The notes below the pieces were generated by a model that had not been told where the DNA came from, did no database searches, and saw nothing but the letters and a program-made list of their open reading frames with translations. A program made the position numbers and the translations under genes. From the NCBI RefSeq assembly GCF_014647075.1, contig NZ_BMOM01000013.1, forward strand, positions 21,401 through 85,400: a stretch of DNA of 64,000 bases. The letters are read 5' to 3'. This DNA comes from Deinococcus aerophilus. GTDB lineage: Bacteria; Deinococcota; Deinococci; Deinococcales; Deinococcaceae. Numbering within the stretch: the stretch's first letter is position 1; each line of letters opens with the position of its first letter. Shown here in pieces: positions 40,835 through 49,358 of this stretch.

Positions 40835-41580
40835 CGTCGCCCGTGCAGGCCGCCGCGCACGAGCGCGGGCGCAAGCTGCTGGGCCTGTACCGCCGGGGGG
40901 TGGGCGGAGAGCGCACCAACGCCGGACGGCTGCTGCTGGCTCACCTCAGGACCCACGACCTGACGCTGTACGACCTGGACCCCAGCCTGCCAGTCACCCA
41001 GGACCTGGGCGCGCTGGAGAACTGGCGCGAGAGCGCGGCCCTGTTCTCGCAGCTGGACACGCCCGCCCATGACGACGCCCTCACCCGGCTGGTGGATGCG
41101 GGCGACCTGACCGACGCCGAACTCGCGCGCCTGCTGGAGCGGGTGGACCTGCAGCGGCTGGTGGACGTGCGTGCCGACGGCTGGGCCTACGCGCATGGTG
41201 GGGACGGGCACGGTAGAACTGCGGACGCCGACGCCTACCGCCGAGCGGCACGCTCGGTCACGCCGGCCATGCTGCTGGGCGGCCGGGGTTCGCTGGCGGA
41301 CCGTCTGCTCGCCGCAGTGCTGCGCGAGCACCACCGCCTGACCCACCCCGAACGGCTGATCCGGGCGGCGGACGAGTTGCAAAAGCGCGTGCTGCTGGGC
41401 CTGATTTTCGGCCTGACCGGCACGCGCGGCGAGCTTGTGCCCGAGGGCGTGCGCGCCCACCTTAACGTGGACCAGCTGGCGCGGGTGCGGGCGCTGCTGG
41501 CCTCCCAGGGCGAGCGGTTGGCCGGGGAAGCCCTGCGCCACGCCGAGGCCCTGGGCGCAGAGGTGGGGCGGTCGGGGTAG
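40831..41580 (+). CDS. DUF2786-like protein at the head of the Ter locus
   Basis: 249 residues from the GTG at 40831. The N-terminal 45 residues (ERGRKLLGLYRRGVGGERTNAGRLLLAHLRTHDLTLYDLD) resemble the DUF2786 helical module, whose usual form is 'KLLALAE...NA..A..LL.KHGLTLEDL'. The rest is helical, Arg/Leu-rich and unassigned, with no membrane segment. The alternative GTG start at 40789 would add 14 residues but lacks a ribosome site and overlaps the promoter. Position suggests a regulatory or effector role for the Ter genes; that is inference only. Confidence 0.7.
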   Translation: MTSPVQAAAHERGRKLLGLYRRGVGGERTNAGRLLLAHLRTHDLTLYDLDPSLPVTQDLGALENWRESAALFSQLDTPAHDDALTRLVDAGDLTDAELARLLERVDLQRLVDVRADGWAYAHGGDGHGRTADADAYRRAARSVTPAMLLGGRGSLADRLLAAVLREHHRLTHPERLIRAADELQKRVLLGLIFGLTGTRGELVPEGVRAHLNVDQLARVRALLASQGERLAGEALRHAEALGAEVGRSG

Positions 41581-41757
41581 GCAGCGGGCAAAGGGTTCAG
41601 GCCGACTGCGCTACAACTATGACCCCATGACGGTTCGCCTTGCTGGCGGCCATGTTTTTCCCGCCGGACGTGCGGGCCGTACCGGGCGGGCTGCTGTCTG
41701 ACCTGCCGGACCACGGACCCCTTCCACTCGCCCCTTTCTTCGCCGGAGCCCCTGCCC

Positions 41758-42792
41758 ATGAATGTCCTGTTCACCAAGAATTTCAGCGTCACCGCCGCCC
41801 AGCTTCATGCCCTGGAGGGCACGCGGTACACCGTGTGGGCCAGCCACAGCGATCCCGGCCACGGCATGCTGGCCGCTGCCCCCCACGGCTTTCTGGAGCC
41901 GCGCGGCCTGCTGGGCGACGATTACGCTGCGTGGTTGCTCGACGCCTGCTCGCGCCACGACATCCAGATCGTTCTTCCTGGCAAGGAGCGTGAGCGGCTG
42001 GCGTCCTGGGAGGACCGTTTCTCGGCGGCGGGCGTCACGCTGATCACTCCGGCGGACGAGGCGACGCAGCGGCATCTGGAGCGCAAGGATGAGTTCCTGC
42101 GGGCCTGGGATACAGACGTCCTGCCCATTCCCCGCTGGACGACCTTTGACAACCTGCAGGGTTTCGATGAGGGAGCCGCGGCCCTGGGCGAACCGGGGGT
42201 GCGGCTGTGCGTGAAGCCCGCGCGCGGCATCTATGCCAGCGGCTTCCGGGTGCTGATGGACCCGCCCGACCTGAAGTCGTTTCTCAAGGGCGAGCTGTAC
42301 CAGATGAGCGTGGCGGCGGCGCGCGAGCTGTTTGCCCAGCCGGGGGTGCCCACCATGCTGCTGATGCACACGCTGGAAGGGGCCGAGCGCAGCGTGGACT
42401 GCGTGGCGTGGCGCGGCGAGTTGATCCGCGCCGTGGTGCGCCGCAAGGGAGGCGAGGGGGGCCAGAACATCGAGGACCGCCCCGATCTGGTGGAGGCCGC
42501 CCGGCGCATCGCCGCGCGCTATGGCCTGAGCGGCATCTTCAATTTTCAGACCAAGGACGGCCCGGACGCCTCGGGGCGCACCCGCACGCCCAACATGCTG
42601 GAGATCAACGCCCGCGCCTCGGGGGGACTGCGCTACAGCATGGCGGCGGGGGTCAATTTTCCGCTGCTGCTGCTGGACGCCGCCACGGGCGTGCTGGACC
42701 GCGCGGCGTTGCCCCCGGTTCAGACTGGTCTGAGCGTGGCCGAGGACAAGGTGGTGCGGGTGGTCCGCAGGCAAGAGGAGGTCGTGTCTTGA
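41758..42792 (+). CDS. ATP-grasp enzyme of the Ter-linked biosynthetic module
   Basis: 344 residues. ATP-grasp fold: N-terminal pre-ATP domain (SHSDPGHGMLAAAPHGF), ATP-binding core RLCVKPARGIYASGFRV, and the metal-binding end FNFQTKDG...PNMLEINARASGGLRYSM. Likely forms an acyl-phosphate intermediate and joins a carboxylate to an amine. It belongs with PRTase, HAD and lyase genes in a module described by comparative genomics for Ter loci. The ribosome site is GGAG; the stop overlaps the next gene's start (TTGA). Confidence 0.85.
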   Translation: MNVLFTKNFSVTAAQLHALEGTRYTVWASHSDPGHGMLAAAPHGFLEPRGLLGDDYAAWLLDACSRHDIQIVLPGKERERLASWEDRFSAAGVTLITPADEATQRHLERKDEFLRAWDTDVLPIPRWTTFDNLQGFDEGAAALGEPGVRLCVKPARGIYASGFRVLMDPPDLKSFLKGELYQMSVAAARELFAQPGVPTMLLMHTLEGAERSVDCVAWRGELIRAVVRRKGGEGGQNIEDRPDLVEAARRIAARYGLSGIFNFQTKDGPDASGRTRTPNMLEINARASGGLRYSMAAGVNFPLLLLDAATGVLDRAALPPVQTGLSVAEDKVVRVVRRQEEVVS

Positions 42793-43913
42793 CCGCCGCT
42801 CCGTCGCCCGTGACCCACCACACGGTGACCCTGCGCAGCGGAGAGCTGCGGCTGTGGCTGGACACGCCCCATCCACCGCTGGACGACCTGCTGGACTACG
42901 CCGTGCGGCAAAATCCCAAACGGGGGTTTCTGTTTGTCAGCCGCGTGCTGGGCAAACACATTCCCATAGCCCCGGCGGTGGCCGAGAACACGTACCAGAC
43001 CCTGGCGGCGGCGCTGCCCGAACTGCGCGCCCCGCACTTTATCGGGCTGGCCGAGACCGCCACCGCGCTGGGCGAGGGAGTGTACCGGGCGTGGCGGGCG
43101 CTGCATCCCCAGCGGGCGGCCACCTTCCAGCACACCACCCGCTACCACGCTGCCCGGCCGCTGTTGCTGCGCTTTGACGAACCGCACTCGCACGCTCCGG
43201 CCCACCTAGTCTATGACCCCGGCGAGGCGGCGCGGGCGGCCACCGAACTCGTGCTCGTCGATGATGAGCTGTCCACGGGCACCACCCTGGAAAACCTGGC
43301 GCGGGAGTGGCAACGGCTGCACCCGCACCTGCAGCGGGTCGTGCTCGTCAGCCTCACCAACTGGTGTTCACGTCGCGGCGACATCGGGGCGGCCCTGGGT
43401 CTGCCCACCACCTTCATCAGCCTGACGCGCGGGGGGTATGCTTTCACGCCCGCCGCCGACTGGCAACCGCCCGCGCTGCCCCCCGTGACCGGGAACGGCG
43501 CAGACAAGTCGGCGTTGCTGCCCGCCCGCAGCCCGCGTTTTGGCAGCGGGGAAGAGCTGGTGTGGCCCGAGCTTGATTTTCAGCCCACCGACCGGGTGCT
43601 CGTGCTGGGCACCGGGGAATACCAGTACCCGGCCTTCGCCCTGGCCCGCAGGGTCGCGCCGGGGGTGGCCTCGTGCGTGTTCTCGGCCACCACCCGCAGC
43701 CCGATTCTGGAGGGGGGAGCGATTCGCCACAAACTGAGCTTTACCGACCATGTGGGGGACGACATGCCCAACTACCTGTACAACGTGGACCCGGCGGCGT
43801 ACACCCACATCCTGGTCACCCATGAGGGCGCCTGCGTGCCCGACCCGGTGCTGATGGCTGCGCTGGGGCCGCACGCACAGGCCGTCTGCCTGTCTCCGCT
43901 GGAGCGGCAGTGA
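42789..43913 (+). CDS. Phosphoribosyltransferase with C-terminal TRSP domain
   Basis: 374 residues from a TTG that overlaps the ATP-grasp stop as TTGA; a GTG at 42810 is the alternative. The N-terminal domain has the PRPP loop ELVLVDDELSTGTTLENL. The C-terminal TRSP domain carries its name motif in FSATTRSPILEGG, with LGTGEYQYPAFALAR before it and NYLYNVDPAAYTHILVTHEG after it. The combination is the PRTase_2-TRSP architecture of Ter loci, probably making or using a ribosylated metabolite. The product is not known. Confidence 0.85.
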   Translation: MTAAPSPVTHHTVTLRSGELRLWLDTPHPPLDDLLDYAVRQNPKRGFLFVSRVLGKHIPIAPAVAENTYQTLAAALPELRAPHFIGLAETATALGEGVYRAWRALHPQRAATFQHTTRYHAARPLLLRFDEPHSHAPAHLVYDPGEAARAATELVLVDDELSTGTTLENLAREWQRLHPHLQRVVLVSLTNWCSRRGDIGAALGLPTTFISLTRGGYAFTPAADWQPPALPPVTGNGADKSALLPARSPRFGSGEELVWPELDFQPTDRVLVLGTGEYQYPAFALARRVAPGVASCVFSATTRSPILEGGAIRHKLSFTDHVGDDMPNYLYNVDPAAYTHILVTHEGACVPDPVLMAALGPHAQAVCLSPLERQ

Positions 43914-44665
43914 TCGTCGCCTTCACCGACCTGGACGACACGCTGTTTCAGACCCGGCGCAAGCTGCCGGCCGGGGCCGCCGGTCTGACTCCCGCCACCG
44001 TGGACCGTGACGGCCAGCCCCACTCCTTTTGCACACCCGCGCAGTCGGCGCTGCTCGCCCACTTCGCCGCAAGCGGCGTGACCGTCGTGCCGGTGACCGG
44101 CCGCGACCCGGCGGCGATGGCGCGCGTCACGCTGCCGTTTACCTCGTGGCGGGTACTGGACCACGGCCTGACCGTGCTGCGTCCCGACGGAACGGCCGAC
44201 CCCGGGTGGCGGGAGCAGGTACTTGCCCACCTCGCGGAGCTGGCGGAGGCCCTGGCCGGCTGCACCGAACACGTCGCGGCCCTGGCCGCCGAACACGGCT
44301 GCCGCCTGACCCGCCACCGGGCACACGGCGCGCACTTCATGACGGTCCTCAAGCACCCGCAGGCCGACGCGGCCCGTCTGGAGGCGCTGCAACTGGCGTG
44401 GGAAGCGCTGCTCGAGGAACGGGCCTGGGCGGGACTGCACATCATCGCCAACGCCAACAATGTCAGCGTGCTGCCCCGGCACCTGGGCAAGGCCGAGGCG
44501 GTGCGCTACCTGCGCGAACAGCACTTCCCGGACGCGGCCCTGACCCTGGCGCTGGGAGACAGCCTGAGCGACGTGCCCTTCATGAACGCCTGCGATCTGG
44601 CGCTCACGCCGCCGGCGGGACAGCTGCTGCGAACCGTGACCGCTGCCCGCCTGCCGCAGCGCTAA
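43910..44665 (+). CDS. HAD-superfamily phosphatase of the Ter module
   Basis: 251 residues. Motif I AFTDLDDTLFQT, motif II VVPVTGRDP, motif IV LALGDSLSDVPFMNACD; a cap domain lies between. The GTG start overlaps the preceding stop as GTGA. In this module the HAD enzyme is expected to remove a phosphate from the PRTase product. Cofactor is Mg as usual for the family. Confidence 0.87.
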   Translation: MIVAFTDLDDTLFQTRRKLPAGAAGLTPATVDRDGQPHSFCTPAQSALLAHFAASGVTVVPVTGRDPAAMARVTLPFTSWRVLDHGLTVLRPDGTADPGWREQVLAHLAELAEALAGCTEHVAALAAEHGCRLTRHRAHGAHFMTVLKHPQADAARLEALQLAWEALLEERAWAGLHIIANANNVSVLPRHLGKAEAVRYLREQHFPDAALTLALGDSLSDVPFMNACDLALTPPAGQLLRTVTAARLPQR

Positions 44666-44760
44666 GGCGCGTCCCCGACCCCATCCCGCGCATGTCATGA
44701 TCGAACCGTGCCTCGCGTTGCCCGGCACTTCCTCTGTCGCCCCGCTCCCCAGGACCCCGA

Positions 44761-45819
44761 ATGATCCAGACCCAGACCCTGAACCACACCTTTGCCCCCG
44801 ACGACGTGACGGTGCAGCTGCGCCCCGGCACCCCCCGGCTGGTGGGCGTGGCCGAGAAGGAAGCCCTGCTGCGCGGCGGCGAGTCCTACGGCACCCTGCT
44901 CACGCCCGAAGGTCCGCCCAGCGCTGTGCAGCTCACGGCCTACCGTGAGGCCCTGATCCGCAATGGGTTCCGTGTGGCGGGTCTGATCGCCTCGCTGGGC
45001 GCGCACCTGCTGGAGCACGTGCCGGGTGCCGTGCTGGTGTCGCTGGCCCGGGCCGGGACGCCGGTGGGCTGTGCCCTGCGCCGCTTTGCCCGGCAGCGTG
45101 GGGCAGACCTGCCGCACCACACCCTGAGCATCATCCGGGGCGAGGGGATTGACCGGGAGGCCCTGCGGCGGGTGCGCGCGGCGCATCCGGGGCGCCCGCT
45201 GGTCTTCGTGGACGGCTGGACCGGCAAGGGCAGCATCGCGCAAACCCTGGCGGGCAGCCTGCCGGACGACGTGCCCGTCCGGCTCGCGGTTCTGAGTGAC
45301 CCGGCGGGCGTGGCCGACTTTGCCGCCACCCACGACGATCTGCTGCTGCCCCACGCGGCCCTGAATGCCACGGTCAGCGGACTGCTGAGCCGGACCTTTA
45401 CCGATGGCAGGGCAGGACTGCACGCGGCCCGGACCGAGGAGCAGCTGCGCGGCGACGACGTGAGCGGCGCGTATCTGGATGCGCTGGACGCATTTGTGGC
45501 CCGGATTGCTGAGCCTGCCCCGCTGTCTCCCGGTCCCCGGCCCGTTCGTCCCTATGACGCGGTGCTGGCGCTGGCCGCTGACCTGGGCGTGCGCGACCCG
45601 CATCTGGTCAAGCCAGGGGTGGGGGAGGCCACCCGGGTCTTTCTGCGCCGTCAGCCTGCCGGACTGCTGCTGCGCGACGCCGGCCACCCGGACACCGCCC
45701 ACCTGCGCGAACTGGCCGGCGCGGCGCACATTCCGGTGACCGTGCACGCTGGACTGCCGTATCTGGCGGCGGCCCTGATCTCGCCGGGCGCGGGGGCCCG
45801 CAAGGGGCGGGAGGCATGA
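44761..45819 (+). CDS. StiP-type phosphoribosyltransferase-fold protein
   Basis: 352 residues of the family once called cysteine protease StiP, now seen as PRTase-like. Conserved sequence: GVAEKEALLRGGESYGTLLTPEGPPS, VLVSLARAGTPVGCALRR, HHTLSIIRGEGIDREALRR, and the PRPP-loop-like VFVDGWTGKGSIAQTL. It follows the HAD gene by 95 nt with AGGA near the ATG, and its stop overlaps the lyase start (ATGA). Cysteine-protease activity should not be assumed. Confidence 0.85.
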   Translation: MIQTQTLNHTFAPDDVTVQLRPGTPRLVGVAEKEALLRGGESYGTLLTPEGPPSAVQLTAYREALIRNGFRVAGLIASLGAHLLEHVPGAVLVSLARAGTPVGCALRRFARQRGADLPHHTLSIIRGEGIDREALRRVRAAHPGRPLVFVDGWTGKGSIAQTLAGSLPDDVPVRLAVLSDPAGVADFAATHDDLLLPHAALNATVSGLLSRTFTDGRAGLHAARTEEQLRGDDVSGAYLDALDAFVARIAEPAPLSPGPRPVRPYDAVLALAADLGVRDPHLVKPGVGEATRVFLRRQPAGLLLRDAGHPDTAHLRELAGAAHIPVTVHAGLPYLAAALISPGAGARKGREA

Positions 45820-46754
45820 CCGGGCTGCACGGTGTTCCGGCGCTTGGTCCGTGGGCCCTGGGAGCCAGCCTGTACACCCCGGCCACCCGCAGTGACCTGC
45901 TGTGGCTGGGCACCGGGCGGTATCCGGCGCTGACCAGCGTGATCTACTGCACCGAGGACGCCGTGCGCGAGGACCACCTGCCCGGCGCGCTCGCGAATCT
46001 GGCGCGCACCCTGCCGCTGCTTCCGCCGCCGGGGGTGGGGCCGGTGCGGTTGATCCGCGCCCGCAATCCGCAGGTGTTCGCCCGGCTGCTGACGCTGGAC
46101 CTGAGGGGCATCAGCGGCTTTGTTCTGCCCAAGATCCACGCGGGCAACCTGAGCGCCTACCTGGACGTGCTGGCGGCCTCGGCGACCCCCGGGATGCCGG
46201 TGCTGCTCACCCTGGAAACACACGAGGCCCTCAGCGAGGTCCACATGACGCAGCTGCGCGACCGGATCCTGGCCCTGGGGCACGGCCCGCAGGTGGCGGG
46301 GCTGCGCATCGGGGGCAACGACCTGATGCACGCGCTGGGGGTGCGCCGCACGCCGGGCCGCACGCTGTACGAGGGGCCGCTGGAGCGGGTGATCGGCATG
46401 CTGGTGGGCGTCTTCAGGCCCCACGGCTTCACGCTGTCCAGCCCGGTCTACGAGGTTTTCGAGGACCTGAGCACCCTGGCGCGCGAGGTTGAGCAGGACC
46501 TGGAATACGGACTGTGTGGCAAGACCATCATTCATCCGGCGCAGCTGGACACCGTGCTGCAGGGCTACCGCGTCTCCGAGGCCGATCTGGCCGAAGCCCA
46601 CGCCATCCTGGCCCCCGACGCGCCGGCTGTCTTTCGTATGAACGGGCGCATGTGCGAGCCCGCGACCCACACCCGCTGGGCTGCGGGCATCCTGGCCCGC
46701 GCCGAGCGCTACGGGCTGCTGGAACGGCAGCGGCACGAGGCGCTGCACTTTTAG
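45816..46754 (+). CDS. HpcH/CitE-like TIM-barrel C-C bond lyase
   Basis: 312 residues. TIM barrel of the citrate-lyase-beta/HpcH type: LIRARNPQVFARLLTLDLRGISGFVLPKI (Arg and metal Glu/Asp region), VLLTLETHEAL, AGLRIGGNDLMHALGV and GKTIIHPAQLDTV near the end. It matches the C-C bond lyase family of the Ter-linked module. Likely cleaves or forms a carbon-carbon bond in the metabolite made by the previous enzymes. Overlap with the StiP gene shows co-translation. Confidence 0.87.
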   Translation: MTGLHGVPALGPWALGASLYTPATRSDLLWLGTGRYPALTSVIYCTEDAVREDHLPGALANLARTLPLLPPPGVGPVRLIRARNPQVFARLLTLDLRGISGFVLPKIHAGNLSAYLDVLAASATPGMPVLLTLETHEALSEVHMTQLRDRILALGHGPQVAGLRIGGNDLMHALGVRRTPGRTLYEGPLERVIGMLVGVFRPHGFTLSSPVYEVFEDLSTLAREVEQDLEYGLCGKTIIHPAQLDTVLQGYRVSEADLAEAHAILAPDAPAVFRMNGRMCEPATHTRWAAGILARAERYGLLERQRHEALHF

Positions 46755-46915
46755 GGGTGGGGCAGAACGTGGGTGGCTGCGGGGGCTGCGGGCACAGGAC
46801 ATCCCGGTTTTATGAGGGCAGGTTCAAGGAGCGGTGATCTCTGGCCTGATAAGTTCAGGGGTGAGGGCCGAATCCGTTTCGGCTCACGTTTCACCATTCC
46901 CAGGAGGTTGCAGAC

Positions 46916-47371
46916 ATGGGTTTTCTCAATCGGCTCAAGGCCCTCGGTGCCCAGGCGGGCAAGGAAGCGCAGGACACCTGGAGCCGCTTCAACAACGGTC
47001 CCTTCGCGGACGCCACCATGGCCGCCTGCGCGCTGATCGGCGCGGCGGACGGCAAGATTGACCAGAACGAGCGCACCCGCACCGCGCAGTTCATCACCGG
47101 CAGCGACCAGCTCAAGACCTTCAACGTCGCGGACCTGCGCGACAAGTACGAGCGCTACTGTGACCGCATCACCGCCGATTTCGACTTCGGCAAGATCGAG
47201 CTGATGCAGGTTATCGGCAAGGTGGCGGGCAAGCCGGAGCAGGCCCGTGCGGTCGTGCAGCTGGCCGTGGTCATCGCCAATGCCGACGGCGAGTTCAGCG
47301 AGGACGAGATGCGGGTGGTGCGCGAAGTCGCCCACGCGCTCAAGCTCGATCCGGCGGAATTCGGGGTCTAG
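46916..47371 (+). CDS. terB: Tellurium resistance protein TerB
   Basis: 151 residues, all-helical TerB fold. Two pseudo-repeated helix pairs have metal-binding acidic clusters, ALIGAADGKIDQNERTR and VVIANADGEFSEDEMRVV, the typical D-x-x-I/F-x-x-x-E signature. AGGAGG precedes the ATG by 8 nt. TerB binds metal and the inner membrane and partners with TerC and TerD family proteins. First Ter-family gene after the enzymatic module, 161 nt downstream of it. Confidence 0.93.
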   Translation: MGFLNRLKALGAQAGKEAQDTWSRFNNGPFADATMAACALIGAADGKIDQNERTRTAQFITGSDQLKTFNVADLRDKYERYCDRITADFDFGKIELMQVIGKVAGKPEQARAVVQLAVVIANADGEFSEDEMRVVREVAHALKLDPAEFGV

Positions 47372-47480
47372 CGTGTTCGGGGCCGCGTGCGGGACGGGTC
47401 ACCTTGACAGCCCCCCGCTGCCCATCACATCCTGAAATCCGGCCACACTTACATTCGTTTTCCTTCAAGGAGGCACCATC

Positions 47481-48056
47481 ATGGCAGTTTCACTGAAAAA
47501 AGGCGGCAACGTTTCCCTGTCCAAGGAGGCCCCCGGCCTCAGCGCCATCACCGTCGGACTGGGCTGGGACCCGCGCGCCACCGACGGCAAGGAATTTGAC
47601 CTCGACGCCAGCGCCTTTACCCTGAAAAGTGACGGCAAGGTGCGCGCCGACGGCGACTTCATCTTCTACAACAACAAGACCTCCTCGGACGGCAGCGTGG
47701 TCCACAACGGTGACAACCGCACCGGGCAGGGCGAGGGCGACGACGAGACCATCGACATCGACCTGAACAAGGTGCCCGCCGACATCGATAAGGTTGCCAT
47801 CGCCGTGACCATCGACGAGGCCGACACGCGCGGCCAGAGCTTCGGTCAGGTGGGCGGCGCCTTTATCCGCGTGGTGAATAAGGACAACGGCTCCGAGATC
47901 GCGCGCTACGACCTCTCGGAGGACTACAGCACCGAGACCGCCGTGATCTTCGGCGAGATCTACCGCAACGCGGGCGAATGGAAGTTCCGCGCGGTCGGTC
48001 AGGGCTATGCGGGCGGCCTGGCTCCGCTGGCCCGCAACTTCGGCGTCAACGTCTGA
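47481..48056 (+). CDS. terD: TerD-family calcium-binding stress protein
   Basis: 191 residues, a full-length TerD/Ter[21 protein letters not shown] start, [21 protein letters not shown], calcium sites around [20 protein letters not shown], and the closing [40 protein letters not shown] precedes the ATG. A near-identical paralogue is encoded at 51365-51940. Calcium-dependent beta-sandwich. Confidence 0.95.
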   Translation: MAVSLKKGGNVSLSKEAPGLSAITVGLGWDPRATDGKEFDLDASAFTLKSDGKVRADGDFIFYNNKTSSDGSVVHNGDNRTGQGEGDDETIDIDLNKVPADIDKVAIAVTIDEADTRGQSFGQVGGAFIRVVNKDNGSEIARYDLSEDYSTETAVIFGEIYRNAGEWKFRAVGQGYAGGLAPLARNFGVNV

Positions 48057-48161
48057 GCGAAGGCCAGAGCTGTTCGCCAGTTCACAGCACAGACGACGGG
48101 GAGGTTGGGAACGTGGTTTCCAGCCTCCCCCTGTCTCACCCCCTTTCACGCCAAGGAGACC

Positions 48162-49358
48162 ATGCAGACCTTTCAGACCGGGCAGAAAGCCCCCCTGAGT
48201 ACCCTGACCCCGCAGACCACCTTGACGCTGACCGTGCAGGTCACGGGCCCCGCGTCCGAATACGACCTGATCCTGTTCGGCCTGGACGCAGCCGGCAAGC
48301 TGAGCGACGACCGTTACATGATCTTTTTCAACCAGCCGCGCAGCCCGGAAGGGGCCGTGGAGATGCAGGGCGGCGCACGCAACGAGAAGGTCTTTCAGAT
48401 TGATCTGTCGCGCCTGCCCGCCTCCGTGCGCCGCCTGAGTCTGGCGTCCACGGTGGACAGCGGAGCCTTCGGAGCCATCGACCACGCCGAGGTCACGCTG
48501 AGCGCTGCCGGCACTCCCCTGATGAACTACCGCGTCACCGGGCGCGATTTCCAGCAGCAAAGGGCGGTCATGCTGCTGGACGTGTACTTCAAGGACGTGT
48601 GGCGCGTGGGCGCGGTGGGCCAGGGCTTCAACGGTGGCCTGGAAGCGCTCGTCGGGCACTTTGGCGGCACGGTGGCCGACACGCCCGCCGCGCGGCCTCC
48701 CGCAGCGCCCCCGGCCCCACCGACTCTGGCCACGCCGCCCCCCGCGGCCCCGGCCCCCACACCACCCGCGCCCACGGTCAATCTGGGCAAGATCACGCTG
48801 GACAAGCAGGGCCAGAGTGCCCGCATCTCGCTGCGCAAGGACGGCCAGAAGGACCCCATTCGGGTCAACCTGAACTGGGACAAGGGCGGCGGTTTTCTGC
48901 GTGCCGGAGCCGATCTGGACCTGGGATGCATGTTCGTGATGCAAGACGGCCAGAAGGGCGTGATTCAGGCACTGGGCAACGCCTTTGGCAGTGAGCGCCA
49001 CGAGCCGTACATCCTGCTGGACAAGGACGACCGCAGTGGGGCGGCCAGCGACGGCGAGAATCTGGTGCTCTTCCGCCCGGATCTGGTCCAGACCGTCGTG
49101 ATCTTCGCCTTCATCTACCAGGGCACCTCCGACTTCACCAAGGTGGGGGGCCGCCTGACCCTGAAAGACCCGCGCGGCAACGAGATCACCGTGCAGCTCA
49201 GCAGCCCCGACCGGCGCCGCACCTTCTGCGCGATTGCCAGCGTGGAGAACGTGGGCGGTGAGGTCAGGATCACCAAGGAGGAGCGCTACTTCAAGGACCA
49301 CAAGGAGTGCGACGAGCATTACGGCTTTGGCTTCCGCTGGGCGGCGGGCAGCAAGTAG
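48162..49358 (+). CDS. TerA-like protein with two TerD-type domains
   Basis: 398 residues. Domain 1 (about 1-170): QTGQKAPLSTLTP ... DDRYMIFFNQPRSPEGAVEM ... GQGFNGGLEALVGHFGG. A Pro/Ala linker (about 175-205) leads to domain 2 (210-398): GQSARISLRKDGQKDPIRVNLNWDKG, GADLDLGCMFVMQDGQKGVIQALG and DDRSGAASDGENLVLF, the TerA C-terminal domain. AAGGAG precedes the ATG. The stop TAG is followed at once by the ATG of the next gene (0 nt). Confidence 0.9.
   Translation: MQTFQTGQKAPLSTLTPQTTLTLTVQVTGPASEYDLILFGLDAAGKLSDDRYMIFFNQPRSPEGAVEMQGGARNEKVFQIDLSRLPASVRRLSLASTVDSGAFGAIDHAEVTLSAAGTPLMNYRVTGRDFQQQRAVMLLDVYFKDVWRVGAVGQGFNGGLEALVGHFGGTVADTPAARPPAAPPAPPTLATPPPAAPAPTPPAPTVNLGKITLDKQGQSARISLRKDGQKDPIRVNLNWDKGGGFLRAGADLDLGCMFVMQDGQKGVIQALGNAFGSERHEPYILLDKDDRSGAASDGENLVLFRPDLVQTVVIFAFIYQGTSDFTKVGGRLTLKDPRGNEITVQLSSPDRRRTFCAIASVENVGGEVRITKEERYFKDHKECDEHYGFGFRWAAGSK

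Noticed and set aside
41627..41701. 24-codon frame (MTVRLAGGHV...) upstream of the ATP-grasp gene as a fourth leader peptide
   Set aside because: The upstream TACAAC/TATGAC sequence does not match TANNNT at the right distance, and the stop is 56 nt before the next start, so no coupling is shown.
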